A program made the translations under genes and the position numbers. A stretch of 64,000 bases of DNA from an uncultured Spirochaetaceae bacterium. GTDB lineage: Bacteria > Spirochaetota > Spirochaetia > Sphaerochaetales > Sphaerochaetaceae. Below are positions 35,275-44,800 of this stretch, in pieces. The DNA is taken from assembly GCA_944389505.1 (NCBI GenBank), contig CALXMP010000001.1, forward strand, positions 186,001 to 250,000. Reading direction: 5' to 3'. The number at the start of each line of letters is the position of its first letter. Position 1 is the stretch's first letter. The notes under the pieces are model-generated. The model saw only the letters and a program-made list of their open reading frames with translations. It searched no databases and had not been told where the DNA came from.

Positions 35275-35306
35275 CAACTCCCTCTTAAACGGAGAGTTGT
35301 TTTATT
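35271..35306 (+). repeat. Direct repeat copy 2: TAAGCAACTC hairpin unit (terminator-like)
   Basis: TAAGCAACTC (35271-35280), a variable middle, then GAGAGTTGTTTTATTT. Outer stem CAACTC/GAGTTG with a following T-run, as in copy 1. It cuts the DUF1016 reading frame exactly where homology ends. Confidence 0.55.
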
Positions 35307-35408
35307 TAGGATTTACGGAAAGCCGACCCCGAAAAACGGTTCTTCTTCAAGAACAAGTCCACTTTTATGAGAGGCCCTTATAATCCCCACCTGATTATGA
35401 TGGGATTC

Positions 35409-36206
35409 TTATTCCCACTCTCTTTCAAGTCTGCAGATCTCTGCAACTGTATCCCATGACTTCCTTGGCATATCAATACCATTGATCCGTCTTACAGGCA
35501 TAGCACCCATGCTTGTCGATGAGATGAATAGTGAATCGAAGCTCTCCAGGGAATCCTCTGCTGGTGGATTGAATACTATCTCAAGACCGATAGCCTTTGC
35601 CGCCTTCAGCACAGATATCCTCGTTATTCCTGAAAGAACAAGATTGTCAGGAGCGGTATATAGCTTATTGCCTGAAAGCCCATAGAAATTGCTTCTCGTT
35701 CCTTCCAGGACAAGGCCGTTTCTGTTTACAAGCAGAGCCTCAAAGGCTCCTTTTCTCTTCGCCTCTTCCAATGCGATGTACTGCATAAGAAGATTGGATG
35801 TCTTTGCTTCTGGGAGGAAGCGCTCACCATGATAGAGCGTGCAGTCGATGCCATCGCTATAATAGCTATCAGGATACGACAGGAGATCCGTATATGTTAT
35901 GAAGAATAATGGCTGATTGCCACCGACTATCAGTATGCGCATTGTCGCATCTTCTATACTATCGGCTTTGATCAGAGCTTCAATCGAGGAGGCTATCATG
36001 CCGTCATCAAACGGATGGGAAAGGTGGATAGCGCCACATGAGAATGCTAGTCTCCTCAGATGGTCATCCAGATGCACAACATGGCCCTTCAGGACCCTCA
36101 ATGCTTCATAGACAGAGAATGAATACTGCACCTCCCTGTATGTCACAGGAAGGACAGCCTCACTCTCCTTCACGATTTTCCCATTCCTGATTGCGCTTCT
36201 TTCCAT
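35409..36206 (-). CDS. Class IV PLP aminotransferase (branched-chain/ADC-lyase type)
   Basis: A 265-residue fold-type IV PLP enzyme: GKIVKESEAVLPVTYREVQYSFSVYEALRV at the start, the Schiff-base Lys in LPEAKTSNLLMQYIALEEAK near residue 148, and EALLVNRNGLVLEGTRSNFYGL. It may be a branched-chain or D-amino-acid aminotransferase, or aminodeoxychorismate lyase; the sequence does not decide. ATG 36206 overlaps the ftsK stop by one base (TGATG). Last gene of the mnmE operon. Confidence 0.87.
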   Translation of the reverse strand: MERSAIRNGKIVKESEAVLPVTYREVQYSFSVYEALRVLKGHVVHLDDHLRRLAFSCGAIHLSHPFDDGMIASSIEALIKADSIEDATMRILIVGGNQPLFFITYTDLLSYPDSYYSDGIDCTLYHGERFLPEAKTSNLLMQYIALEEAKRKGAFEALLVNRNGLVLEGTRSNFYGLSGNKLYTAPDNLVLSGITRISVLKAAKAIGLEIVFNPPAEDSLESFDSLFISSTSMGAMPVRRINGIDMPRKSWDTVAEICRLEREWE

Positions 36207-39200
36207 CACTTTGTGTAATCGATGATCTCGCGGGGCTTCGACCCGTTAGGCGGTCCTACGATTCCATCATCCTCCATCATTTCTATAAGCCTTGCAGCCC
36301 TGTTGTACCCGATCCTCATGCGGCGCTGGAGGTACGAAGCGGATGCGGTCTTACGCTCATAGCAGATTCTCTTCGCCTCTTCATACAGAACCTCATCGCT
36401 ATCCTCATCGGAGAAATCACCACCGCCCTCAGAGACATCCTCAGACGGTTCTGGCTCATCCTCGAAGATATCATCGGCAAGATAGTCTGGCTCGCCATTG
36501 CGCTTGCTTGCTGAAGATATCCCATCGACCTCCTCATCGGAGAGAAAAGCTCCCTGTATTCTCTGGTTTCCGAGCTGCGTAGGATCCATGAAGATCATAT
36601 CGCCTTTACCAAGGAGATTCTCTGCACCCTGCTCATCGAGGATGATCCTTGAGTTGATACCGGATGAGACTGCGAATGCTATACGGGCAGGGAAATTGCT
36701 CTTGATCGTTCCTGTTATTACATCCGCGGACGGACGCTGCGTTGCAAGAACAAGATGTATACCAGCAGCCCTGGCCTTAGCTGTAAGACGAGCTACGAAT
36801 GTATCGACATCCTTTCCAACCGATGATGTCATGATATCAGCAAACTCATCCATGATAAGCACGATATAAGGCAGCTTCTCCGCAGGGATCCTTTCATTCT
36901 GAATCTTCTCATTCAATCCCTTTATGTTCCTGACACCGAATCTGGAGAGCATGTTATAGCGCCTGTCCATCTCATCGCAGAGCCATTTAAGAGCCTTGAC
37001 GACCTTCTTCGGCTCCGTGATCACTGGAGTGAGAAGATGAGGTATTCCATTGTAGATCGAAAGCTCAACGACCTTCGGATCTATCATTATGAATCTCACT
37101 TCCTTAGGTGATCTCGTATACAGCACAGTACATATGAATGTATTGATACAGACAGACTTTCCGGATCCGGTCGTTCCTGCAATGAGCATGTGGGGCATCT
37201 TCGCCACATCGATGATCTGAGGAGAACCTGTTATCGTACGGCCTAATATCATCGGGACATTGAGCTTCGCCCTATCCGGGTTCTTCTTGTATTCCCTGAG
37301 CATATCCTTGAATCCGACAACATCGCGCTTCTTGTTCGGGACCTCTATGCCCACGACCTGCTTGCCAGGCACAGGAGCAAGTATTCTTATGTGGACTCCT
37401 CCGAGATTGAGGGAGAGCTCATTGTACTTACTTGTGACCTTGGAGACCAATGTTCCCTCATGAAGCCTGATCTCATACATGGTGACTGTCGGACCCTTGA
37501 CTATATTCACGAGCTCGACATCGACATTGAACTCAGCAAGAGTCCTGACAATCGTATCACCTGTTGCTCTTGTAGCATCGTCTATCTCTGTTGATATCCC
37601 CGGGTAATCATAGAGGATGGAGTCATCAGGGAAGACATATTTCTGCTTGGCTCTCTGCGCAATGCTTCCATAGCCATACTCATTTGACCTCAGACCGCCT
37701 ATGCCGACAGACAGCATGAGCTCATTCTCCTGCTTGGGAGGTGCTTCCTCCTCAGCTTCTTCCTGTACGTGGACTTTCTTCTTCTGAGGCGCTGTGAACG
37801 GATCGAATGCAGCCATCTTCTTCGGCTGGATTTCCTCCGGCTCCTCTGCAGCCATAACCTCCGGTTCAGAAGCCGCAGGAATGCTGCGTATAGGAGCTGG
37901 CTCTGGAGCGGCTTCCGGCTCCGGTTTCACGAACATCGGGTTATCGACAATGGAGGATTCCTCAGACTCTGCCTTCACGGATACAGCATGCGTGCTGCTC
38001 TCCTCCTCGGCAACAAAAGCCTTTGAGGGGAAATGCGAGACATTCGGACTATGGGTAAGAGACTCGAACATGCGGTATCTTGGATGGTCAGGCGAGAGCG
38101 TGGACGGGGCAAAAGAGGAATTATTGCGCTTCTCCTTCTGCTCCTTCCTGTCATCACCAAATCCGATGATGGGCTTTCTGGGCTTCTCCACCGGCTCCTG
38201 GTCCTTCATCATATTCTCAAGCGTCGCTTCAAGCATGCCGCCTCTTGCAAACGGCTTAGGATGCTTGAAATCGAAGTGGATTCTCTCTTCCTCCTCTTCT
38301 TCTGCCGCCTCTGCCCCATTTCTCTCAATCTCTTTCTTGACCTCTGAGAAGACATCTGTATCTATATTCCTGTGCACTTCAGGCTGTGCAGGCTGTACTT
38401 CCGGCGCGATATCCTCTATTATCGGAGCACTCTCCAGAGTGGAGTCCTCCTGATGGATTGTCCTTAGCTCAGGCAACTCTGCTATATCAGGGAAAACAAC
38501 AGGCTTCTTCGGATCAGCAGCAAGATGGGGGATATATCCAGTGCCTTCTGTCGTGAAGCTCTCTGAGGAATCATCATCAGAAAGGGATGCCTTTGCTTTC
38601 GCAGCCTCCTTCATTGCAGCTTTCGCAGCTTTCTTCTCCGCCTTGGCCTCAGCACGGGATTCTGCCCTCTCCTGCTTCTCAGCCTCCTTGCGAGCCTTCT
38701 TCTCTGCCCGTTTCTCCTCTTTCCTTGCTTCCTTCTCGGCTTTCCGCCTTATCTTAGCCTCTGCGCGCTCTCTATCCCTGCGGTACTTCTCACCAGCTTT
38801 CTCATCACGCTCTATGGCAGGAGCAGCATTCTCCTCTTCAGAAGAAGCCTCCTCTGAAGCTGTCTGCTGCCTGACACGGAGCTCCTGCTTCTTCCATATA
38901 CGCTTATCGAGAGGTGAGAACACCACGAAGAGCGCCGCATAAAGCAGTATCTCAAGTATTGCGCAGACGAATACGAGAAGCTCCCGGCCTGGATCTATCG
39001 CAGACATCAGATAGACAGGCTCTGGATTTCCGCTATCAAGATGGAAATAAGCCAGGAATGTGAAATAAATGCAGATCCAGTATGGGAAGGTAAGGATCAT
39101 GGTTGCACGTTTTTTTCTGCGGAAGGCCAGTATCATAAGGCCTTCCAGAAACAGAAAGCATCCGGCTGACAGCGACATCGGATAGTCGCCGAAAGAATAG

Positions 39201-39340
39201 ACATGGAGTATCGGCTCAATCAAAGAGCCCACAGCTGCAGGCATCATGCCATTCGCAGCAAGATATCCGGAAATACCGGCAAGAGCCCCTGCAAGAAGCA
39301 GGATAAGCCCCGCAAACAGAGAGAATCTGTATTTCTTCAT
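36206..39340 (-). CDS. ftsK: DNA translocase FtsK/SpoIIIE
   Basis: A 1044-residue septal DNA pump. The first 150 residues carry four or so membrane segments; residues about 165-265 are a striking Lys/Glu/Ala-rich charged coiled coil (KEARKEEKRAEKKARKEAEK); a low-complexity Pro/Glu linker follows. The RecA-like motor begins near residue 560, with Walker A GTTGSGKSV around residue 725 and VLIMDEFADIM. The final 65 residues form the winged-helix gamma domain that reads KOPS-like polarity sequences. It moves chromosome termini through the closing septum. Start overlaps the rsmG stop (ATGA). Confidence 0.96.
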   Translation of the reverse strand: MKKYRFSLFAGLILLLAGALAGISGYLAANGMMPAAVGSLIEPILHVYSFGDYPMSLSAGCFLFLEGLMILAFRRKKRATMILTFPYWICIYFTFLAYFHLDSGNPEPVYLMSAIDPGRELLVFVCAILEILLYAALFVVFSPLDKRIWKKQELRVRQQTASEEASSEEENAAPAIERDEKAGEKYRRDRERAEAKIRRKAEKEARKEEKRAEKKARKEAEKQERAESRAEAKAEKKAAKAAMKEAAKAKASLSDDDSSESFTTEGTGYIPHLAADPKKPVVFPDIAELPELRTIHQEDSTLESAPIIEDIAPEVQPAQPEVHRNIDTDVFSEVKKEIERNGAEAAEEEEEERIHFDFKHPKPFARGGMLEATLENMMKDQEPVEKPRKPIIGFGDDRKEQKEKRNNSSFAPSTLSPDHPRYRMFESLTHSPNVSHFPSKAFVAEEESSTHAVSVKAESEESSIVDNPMFVKPEPEAAPEPAPIRSIPAASEPEVMAAEEPEEIQPKKMAAFDPFTAPQKKKVHVQEEAEEEAPPKQENELMLSVGIGGLRSNEYGYGSIAQRAKQKYVFPDDSILYDYPGISTEIDDATRATGDTIVRTLAEFNVDVELVNIVKGPTVTMYEIRLHEGTLVSKVTSKYNELSLNLGGVHIRILAPVPGKQVVGIEVPNKKRDVVGFKDMLREYKKNPDRAKLNVPMILGRTITGSPQIIDVAKMPHMLIAGTTGSGKSVCINTFICTVLYTRSPKEVRFIMIDPKVVELSIYNGIPHLLTPVITEPKKVVKALKWLCDEMDRRYNMLSRFGVRNIKGLNEKIQNERIPAEKLPYIVLIMDEFADIMTSSVGKDVDTFVARLTAKARAAGIHLVLATQRPSADVITGTIKSNFPARIAFAVSSGINSRIILDEQGAENLLGKGDMIFMDPTQLGNQRIQGAFLSDEEVDGISSASKRNGEPDYLADDIFEDEPEPSEDVSEGGGDFSDEDSDEVLYEEAKRICYERKTASASYLQRRMRIGYNRAARLIEMMEDDGIVGPPNGSKPREIIDYTK

Positions 39341-39990
39341 CGGTCCTGTGTCCAGTTGGCAAGAACGCAGAGCGTCCGCCTCTCATCAAGGTACGGGACC
39401 TTCAGATCCAGCACCTCCGCATCGAAGGAATAGCCCGCTCCCCTGAGGACATCCAGCTCCGACACGGCATTCTGCCGCTGTCCTTTATAGAATAGCGATA
39501 CAGAGGAAGGCCCGATAACGCCAAGGACATCCTCCGCGATATCATAAAGAGGATGGAAGGCCCTTGCCGTCACAGCATCAAAGACCCTTTTCTCCTCCTT
39601 CAGATCCCTCTCATCGCATTCAGCGTTCTTTATTCCCGTCCTGGCTATCGCAAGAGATAGGAACTGCGCCCTTCTCCTCATACGCTCGACAAGCACGAAA
39701 TGCCTGTCCGGCATGAGTATCGAAAGGACAATTCCAGGAAACCCAGCACCGGAACCGAGATCCGCTATCACAGAGCCAGGAAGCGTATGGGACATGAAAG
39801 CTGGATAAGCGGCTGCAGAATCCAGCACATGCCGTATTATAATCTCATCGGGATCCTTGTCCCCGACGAGCTTATACGTAGGATTGAAGAGCATTATCTC
39901 GCTGACATATGCCACGATACGATCGATACTGTCAGCAGAATATGGAACCCCGATTCTCTCCAGGCCGGATTCCAGCAGTTCTCTATCCAC
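39337..39990 (-). CDS. rsmG: 16S rRNA (guanine-527-N7)-methyltransferase
   Basis: A 217-residue SAM-dependent methyltransferase (GidB). The SAM site reads [18 protein letters not shown], followed by [17 protein letters not shown] and [12 protein letters not shown]. It methylates the 530-loop of 16S rRNA; loss gives low-level streptomycin resistance in other bacteria. The start overlaps the mnmG tail by 8 bp, and its stop overlaps ftsK, so it is translationally coupled in mnmE-mnmG-rsmG-ftsK. Confidence 0.95.
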   Translation of the reverse strand: MDRELLESGLERIGVPYSADSIDRIVAYVSEIMLFNPTYKLVGDKDPDEIIIRHVLDSAAAYPAFMSHTLPGSVIADLGSGAGFPGIVLSILMPDRHFVLVERMRRRAQFLSLAIARTGIKNAECDERDLKEEKRVFDAVTARAFHPLYDIAEDVLGVIGPSSVSLFYKGQRQNAVSELDVLRGAGYSFDAEVLDLKVPYLDERRTLCVLANWTQDR

Positions 39991-41782
39991 GTTCCCTGCT
40001 CCTTACCGCCACGCTGAGCACCGCGATATCAGAAACCCTGACTCCGGATATCCTCATCGCCTGCCCGACCGAAAGCGGTCTGATGGCTTTCAGCTTCTCT
40101 TTCGACTCAGAAGAGATGCCATCAACGCTATCATAATCGAAATCCGCAGGAATAGCCATATTCTCGCTCTTCCTAGACCGTTCGACCTCCCTCTCCTCCC
40201 TTTCGAGATACCCCGCATATTTTATATCGAGCTCCGCTGTATCGATGACAGCTGCGGAATAGCCTCCAAGTTCAGGAATGCCAAGGGAGGACGCGCTCAC
40301 GCCTGGTTCCCTTAGCTTCTCATATGCGCTCTTGCCGCCAATGCGCTTTGAGCGGAGTATGCTGCATATATCAGCGATATCCTGCTCCTTCCTACGGAGC
40401 CTTTCCGTTCTGTCACTGCCAGCAATACCAAGCCTGGCTGCAATTGGTGTCAGACGCCTATCAGCGCTGTCATGCCTTAGAAGAAGACGATGCTCAGCCC
40501 TCGATGTGAACATCCGATAGGGCTCCTTCGTTCCTTTTGTCACAAGATCATCAATCAGCACCCCGATATATGCCTCTGACCGTGAAAGAACCAGCATCTC
40601 CTCACCTTTCAGAAGCTGGGATGCGTTGATTCCCGCGATCAGACCCTGTGCAGCTGCTTCCTCATAGCCCGATGTACCATTCGTCTGTCCTGCGATGAAC
40701 AGCCCTTTCATCAGCTTTGACTCAAGCGTCGGATAGAGATCAAGGGGATCGAGATAGTCATACTCGACCGCATATGCAGGTCTGATTACCTCAGCATGCC
40801 TAAGGCCAGGGATTGAATGGATGAACGCTCTCTGCACATCCTCCGGGAGCGATGATGACAGGCCATTGAGATACATCTCCTCCGTGCCTATGCCCTCCGG
40901 CTCAACAAAGATCTGATGACGTTCGCGCTCTGGGAATCTGACGACTTTATCCTCTATGGACGGACAGTATCGCGGGCCCTTGCCGATTATCTTGCCACCA
41001 TAAAGCGGAGACCTGCCTATATTCTCCCTTATTATCCTGTGGGTATCCTCATTCGTATATGTCACCCAGCATGGAAGCGATGGACGGTCCACCGAATCGG
41101 AAAGGAAGCTGAATGCCTCCATCGGCATATCTCCGTCCTGTCTTTCCATCTCATCGTAATCCAATGAGCTCATCTTCACACGTGCAGGTGTTCCGGTCTT
41201 CATCCTGCCTGTATGGAAACCTTTTGCACGCAGGCTGTCACCCAGTCCTATCGCAGCGCTCTCTCCAAGCCTTCCCGCAGGAGCATCATACTCCCCGATG
41301 AAGATCCTTCCATCCATGAATGTCCCTGTAGTAAGAACGACCGTTCTGGATGTTATCGTCCATCCACGCTCCGTCTTCACACCTGATGCATGCCCGTTCT
41401 CAGAAAGGATATCGATAACGGTATCCATGAAGATATGGAGATGGGGAGTACCTTCCAGTGTCTCCTTAGCCAGCCTTGAATATGTGAATTTATCAGCCTG
41501 TGCGCGTGGAGCCTGGACAGCAGGCCCCCTCCTTCTATTCAGTATCCTCATCTGGATCATAGAAGCATCGATAAGCTGTCCCATCTCACCGCCAAGCGCA
41601 TCAATCTCCCTTACAAGATTACCTTTCGCAAGACCCCCGATCGAAGGATTGCAGCTCATTCTGCCGATTGTATCGGGAGACTGTGTCACAAGAAGCGTCT
41701 CAAAACCTGCATGGGCAAGCGACAGGGATGCCTCTATCCCTGCATGTCCTCCTCCAATCACTATCGCATCATAATCACTCAT
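39983..41782 (-). CDS. mnmG: tRNA uridine-5-carboxymethylaminomethyl modification enzyme MnmG
   Basis: A 599-residue FAD protein: [21 protein letters not shown], the signature [27 protein letters not shown], then [16 protein letters not shown]. With MnmE it installs the cmnm5 group on U34 of tRNAs reading two-codon boxes. ATG 41782 is taken ([11 protein letters not shown]); a GTG two codons earlier overlaps the mnmE stop. The C-terminal helical domain that binds tRNA and MnmE is complete. Confidence 0.97.
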   Translation of the reverse strand: MSDYDAIVIGGGHAGIEASLSLAHAGFETLLVTQSPDTIGRMSCNPSIGGLAKGNLVREIDALGGEMGQLIDASMIQMRILNRRRGPAVQAPRAQADKFTYSRLAKETLEGTPHLHIFMDTVIDILSENGHASGVKTERGWTITSRTVVLTTGTFMDGRIFIGEYDAPAGRLGESAAIGLGDSLRAKGFHTGRMKTGTPARVKMSSLDYDEMERQDGDMPMEAFSFLSDSVDRPSLPCWVTYTNEDTHRIIRENIGRSPLYGGKIIGKGPRYCPSIEDKVVRFPERERHQIFVEPEGIGTEEMYLNGLSSSLPEDVQRAFIHSIPGLRHAEVIRPAYAVEYDYLDPLDLYPTLESKLMKGLFIAGQTNGTSGYEEAAAQGLIAGINASQLLKGEEMLVLSRSEAYIGVLIDDLVTKGTKEPYRMFTSRAEHRLLLRHDSADRRLTPIAARLGIAGSDRTERLRRKEQDIADICSILRSKRIGGKSAYEKLREPGVSASSLGIPELGGYSAAVIDTAELDIKYAGYLEREEREVERSRKSENMAIPADFDYDSVDGISSESKEKLKAIRPLSVGQAMRISGVRVSDIAVLSVAVRSRERG

Positions 41783-41784
41783 AA

Positions 41785-43095
41785 TCACTTCCCCAGACAG
41801 AACGATGAGAAGAGCTTATCGAGAAGCTCATCCGATGTGACTGCTCCTGTAAGAGCAGATAGCGAGGAGAGCGCAAGCTGTATGTACATCGCGACCACAT
41901 CCTCTCCGGAATCAACCGCATTCTCCGCATCGCATAGAGCAGAAGCAGCATCCAGCAGACAGCCTCTCTGACGCTCTGAGTCTATGCGAGGGACATCGGA
42001 AGCTATGGAAGAACCTTCCAGAAGCCTTTCCTCTATTGCCTTCAGCACATCACCAAGCCCTTCGCCCGTTACGGAAGAGAATGAGAGGCTCCCGCTCGCC
42101 CCTGTTATATCCCGCTTCGATCTGACGATAAGCGCATTACTATCGATACCGGACGGCTCCTCCTCATTTCCATCAAGGACATAGACAATGAGATCAGCAC
42201 CTTCCATAAGCTTCCTTGTGCGCTCTATCCCCTCCCTCTCAATTGACTCATCCGTATCCCTGAGTCCTGCGGTATCAAAAAGGTGCACCGGAATATCGCC
42301 GATAAGGCACTCTGTCTCGATATAATCACGTGTAGTTCCTTCCGATGCCGACACGATGGACCTATTCTCCTTCAGGATTGCATTGTAGAGCGAGCTCTTG
42401 CCTGCATTCGTCCTGCCTGCCAGCACAACGGAAGCTCCTGTGCTATAGAGCCTTGAGGCATCATAGGTCGCAGCAATCGATTCAAGCCTTGATATAATCC
42501 GTGAGACCTCATCATGTGGAAACACCCATTCCTCAGGTATCTCATCTTCCCCATAGTCAAGCTGGACCTCAAGGGATGCAAGGATATCGAGAAGGGAGGA
42601 ACGTATGGAATCGGCCTCTGCCCTTATGGATCCGGAAAGCCTGGAGAGCGCATCCTGGCTGGCTGACTCCGATTTCGACTTCACAATCTCCTCTACGGCC
42701 TCCGCTTCCGTCAGGTCCATGCGCCCATGCATGAATGCCCTATAGGTGAATTCACCACGCTCAGCCTCCCTGATTCCCTGACTCTCAAGTGCCAGGGAAA
42801 TGGCCCTGATCACGGGAAGGGAGCCATGGCACATGATCTCGAACGCTTCCTCTGAAGTATATCCATGTCCTTTCCCGTATTTTATGATAACTACCTCATC
42901 AATCTTCCGGCCATCGCTTCCGACAAGGAATCCATGGACTGCTGTATTTGTCGGTGCTTTCATAAGCTTTCCGGTAAACAGCGGCTCAAGCATTGACAGC
43001 ACTCCATCGCCAGAGGCCCTGATCACAGCCAGTGCAGAAGGGGCAAAAGGCGTAGCAAGCGCATATATTGGTTCATCTACCGTATAGTGTGGCAT
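41785..43095 (-). CDS. mnmE: tRNA modification GTPase MnmE (TrmE)
   Basis: A 436-residue GTPase. Start at 43095 ([20 protein letters not shown]) is the true family N-terminus; a longer upstream frame would run into epmA. N-terminal formyl-THF-binding domain, G1 [18 protein letters not shown]3 [10 protein letters not shown], and the invariant C-terminal FCLGK with the catalytic Cys. It works with MnmG on tRNA U34. No Shine-Dalgarno: TACAAT ends 6 nt before ATG and a TTGCAA -35 is 17 nt further, shared with the divergent epmA promoter. Confidence 0.97.
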   Translation of the reverse strand: MPHYTVDEPIYALATPFAPSALAVIRASGDGVLSMLEPLFTGKLMKAPTNTAVHGFLVGSDGRKIDEVVIIKYGKGHGYTSEEAFEIMCHGSLPVIRAISLALESQGIREAERGEFTYRAFMHGRMDLTEAEAVEEIVKSKSESASQDALSRLSGSIRAEADSIRSSLLDILASLEVQLDYGEDEIPEEWVFPHDEVSRIISRLESIAATYDASRLYSTGASVVLAGRTNAGKSSLYNAILKENRSIVSASEGTTRDYIETECLIGDIPVHLFDTAGLRDTDESIEREGIERTRKLMEGADLIVYVLDGNEEEPSGIDSNALIVRSKRDITGASGSLSFSSVTGEGLGDVLKAIEERLLEGSSIASDVPRIDSERQRGCLLDAASALCDAENAVDSGEDVVAMYIQLALSSLSALTGAVTSDELLDKLFSSFCLGK

Positions 43096-43101
43096 ACCGC
43101 G

Positions 43102-43153
43102 ATTGTATGCATCATAAGCGCTTATTGCAATGCATTGCATAGAGTAATACAAT
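43102..43153. promoter_or_regulatory. Mirror-symmetric divergent leaderless promoters of mnmE and epmA
   Basis: A single palindromic TTGCAA (43125-43130) serves as -35 for both strands. Each side has a 17-nt spacer, TACAAT (43148-43153 on plus, complement of 43102-43107 on minus), six bases, then ATG (43160 plus, 43095 minus). The arrangement is exactly symmetric about 43127.5. Confidence 0.75.
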
Positions 43154-43159
43154 CGCTCC

Positions 43160-44152
43160 ATGTTCGATTTCAATGCAGCCAGAAAACGTTCAGAGCTATT
43201 CATGGCAATACGCCGGTTCTTCACGGAAAAGGATTTTCTGGAGGTCTCCACGCCTACCCTTTCTCCTTATCTTATCCCGGAGCCACCAATAAAGGTCTTC
43301 AGGACAGACTTCATGAATGAATTCAAGGGCCATCTCCCTCTTTATCTTATTCCCTCCCCTGAGATATTCATGAAGAAGCTTCTTGCTGCTGGATCCGGAA
43401 GCATCTTCCAGATATCACAGTGCTTCCGCAATGCCGAGCAGCTTGGGGATGTGCACAATCCTGAATTCACGATGCTTGAATACTATGCAGTCGATGCCGA
43501 CGAGAAGGATTCGATAGAGCTTACTATTGAGATGATAGAGAGGACAAAGCTCGCTTCCTGCCCTGCATGGATTGATGAGAAGCCGCTCATAATAACCATG
43601 GCAGAAGCTATGTATAAGTATGCTGGTGTCGATATGGACAAGGCTGAGAACATTTCCTATCTCAGGAAAGAAGCAGAGCGTCTATCACTGACACCTGCTC
43701 CGGATGAGCCTTGGGATGATACATTCAACAGAATCTTCCTGACATATACCGAGCCCTCACTTCCCAAGGACAGGGAAGTCTATCTCACGGAATATCCTGA
43801 CAGAATCCGCTGCCTTGCGGCAAAAGACAACGATAAACCGGTACGCAAGCGCTGGGAGATGTATATCAACGGGATCGAGATTGCGAACTGCTATGCGGAA
43901 GAAACAGACAAGGAAGAGATGGCATCATACTTCAGCGAGGAGGAAACCAGACTCATGAATGACAGGGAAGGAACGGACGATGTTATTCCTCCTGCAGATC
44001 CGGACTTTCCTTCGCTCAGCATACCGAAATCATCGGGAACGGCAATGGGACTGGACAGGCTTCTTGCGGCCGAGCTTGGGCTTAAAACCATAGAGCCTTT
44101 ACTTTTATTCCCTCTTTCTGATATGCTCTCGGATGGAAAATCCAGTATATAG
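43160..44152 (+). CDS. epmA: Elongation factor P--lysine ligase EpmA (PoxA/GenX)
   Basis: A 330-residue LysRS-like class II enzyme lacking the anticodon-binding domain: FFTEKDFLEVSTPTLSPYLIPEPPI, FQISQCFRNAEQLGDVHNPEFTMLEYY (motif 2), and SSGTAMGLDRLLA-like motif 3 read as SGTAMGLDRLLAAELG. EpmA attaches beta-lysine or lysine to EF-P. It lies 22 nt upstream of efp, as in other bacteria that use this modification. Start at 43160 has no ribosome site but an ideally placed promoter for a leaderless mRNA. Confidence 0.94.
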   Translation: MFDFNAARKRSELFMAIRRFFTEKDFLEVSTPTLSPYLIPEPPIKVFRTDFMNEFKGHLPLYLIPSPEIFMKKLLAAGSGSIFQISQCFRNAEQLGDVHNPEFTMLEYYAVDADEKDSIELTIEMIERTKLASCPAWIDEKPLIITMAEAMYKYAGVDMDKAENISYLRKEAERLSLTPAPDEPWDDTFNRIFLTYTEPSLPKDREVYLTEYPDRIRCLAAKDNDKPVRKRWEMYINGIEIANCYAEETDKEEMASYFSEEETRLMNDREGTDDVIPPADPDFPSLSIPKSSGTAMGLDRLLAAELGLKTIEPLLLFPLSDMLSDGKSSI

Positions 44153-44174
44153 ATTACATTAGGGGTATATAGTC

Positions 44175-44738
44175 ATGATTAAAGCAGGACAGATTGACAA
44201 GGGAACAGCTTTGCTCATCAAGGGGCAGCCGTTCGTATGCATCGAACGCGAGTTCGTCAACCCTGGCAAGGGATCGGCTTTCGTACGCCTCAAGCTCAAG
44301 AGCCCAGCAACAGGCCAGGTGCTTTCAGAGACGATGAAGAGCCAGGACAATGCAGAGGATATCACTGTTGAGGACAGGGACATGCAGTATCTCTACAACG
44401 ATGGTGAGAACTTCTTCTTCCAGAACACAGAGACATTCGACCAGATCGATGTTCCTATGAAGTCATTCCCTGACTACCAGTACTTCATGAAGGAAGGCGA
44501 GACATACAGGGCAACCTTCTGGGAAGATCAGGTCCTTGATATCATCATCCCATCAAAGATCGTTTTCACAGTTGCTGAAGCTGAAGAAGCAGTCAAGGGC
44601 GATACAGTCCAGGGTGCTACAAAGTATGTAACCACTGAGACAGGCCTCCGCGTCCGTGTTCCTATCTTCATCAAGCAGGGTGAGAAGATCAGGGTAAACA
44701 CAGAGACAAAGGAATACCTTGAAAGGGTCAATGGCTGA
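44175..44738 (+). CDS. efp: Elongation factor P
   Basis: A 187-residue three-domain EF-P. The domain I loop NPGKGSAF holds Lys32, equivalent to E. coli Lys34, the residue modified by EpmA. The C-terminal OB fold ends with GLRVRVPIFIKQGEKIRVNTETKEYLERV. EF-P relieves ribosome stalling at proline runs. Preceded by epmA, and followed by a strong terminator at 44758. The product EpmB, needed to make beta-lysine, is not in the window. Confidence 0.97.
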   Translation: MIKAGQIDKGTALLIKGQPFVCIEREFVNPGKGSAFVRLKLKSPATGQVLSETMKSQDNAEDITVEDRDMQYLYNDGENFFFQNTETFDQIDVPMKSFPDYQYFMKEGETYRATFWEDQVLDIIIPSKIVFTVAEAEEAVKGDTVQGATKYVTTETGLRVRVPIFIKQGEKIRVNTETKEYLERVNG

Positions 44739-44757
44739 TATAAATCAGCTATGGAAA

Positions 44758-44790
44758 AAGGGCTGCGGATTTGCAGCCCTTTCCTTTTGC
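44758..44790 (+). terminator. Bidirectional terminator between efp and livF
   Basis: AAGGGCTGC (44758-44766), loop GGATTT, GCAGCCCTT (44773-44781), then TCCTTTT. The opposite strand also ends in a short T-run, so it can serve the convergent liv operon. Confidence 0.85.
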
Positions 44791-44800
44791 CTGATACAGC

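Noticed and set aside
35360-35408. Terminator after the class IV aminotransferase gene
   Set aside because: AATCCC and GGGATT are inverted around 14 nt, but the stem is short and no T-run follows on the minus strand, so it was not listed as a terminator.
43096-43251. Longer N-terminus for mnmE starting at 43251
   Set aside because: It would overlap the epmA coding region by about 90 bp, and the extra residues are not part of MnmE proteins; the family N-terminus begins at 43095.
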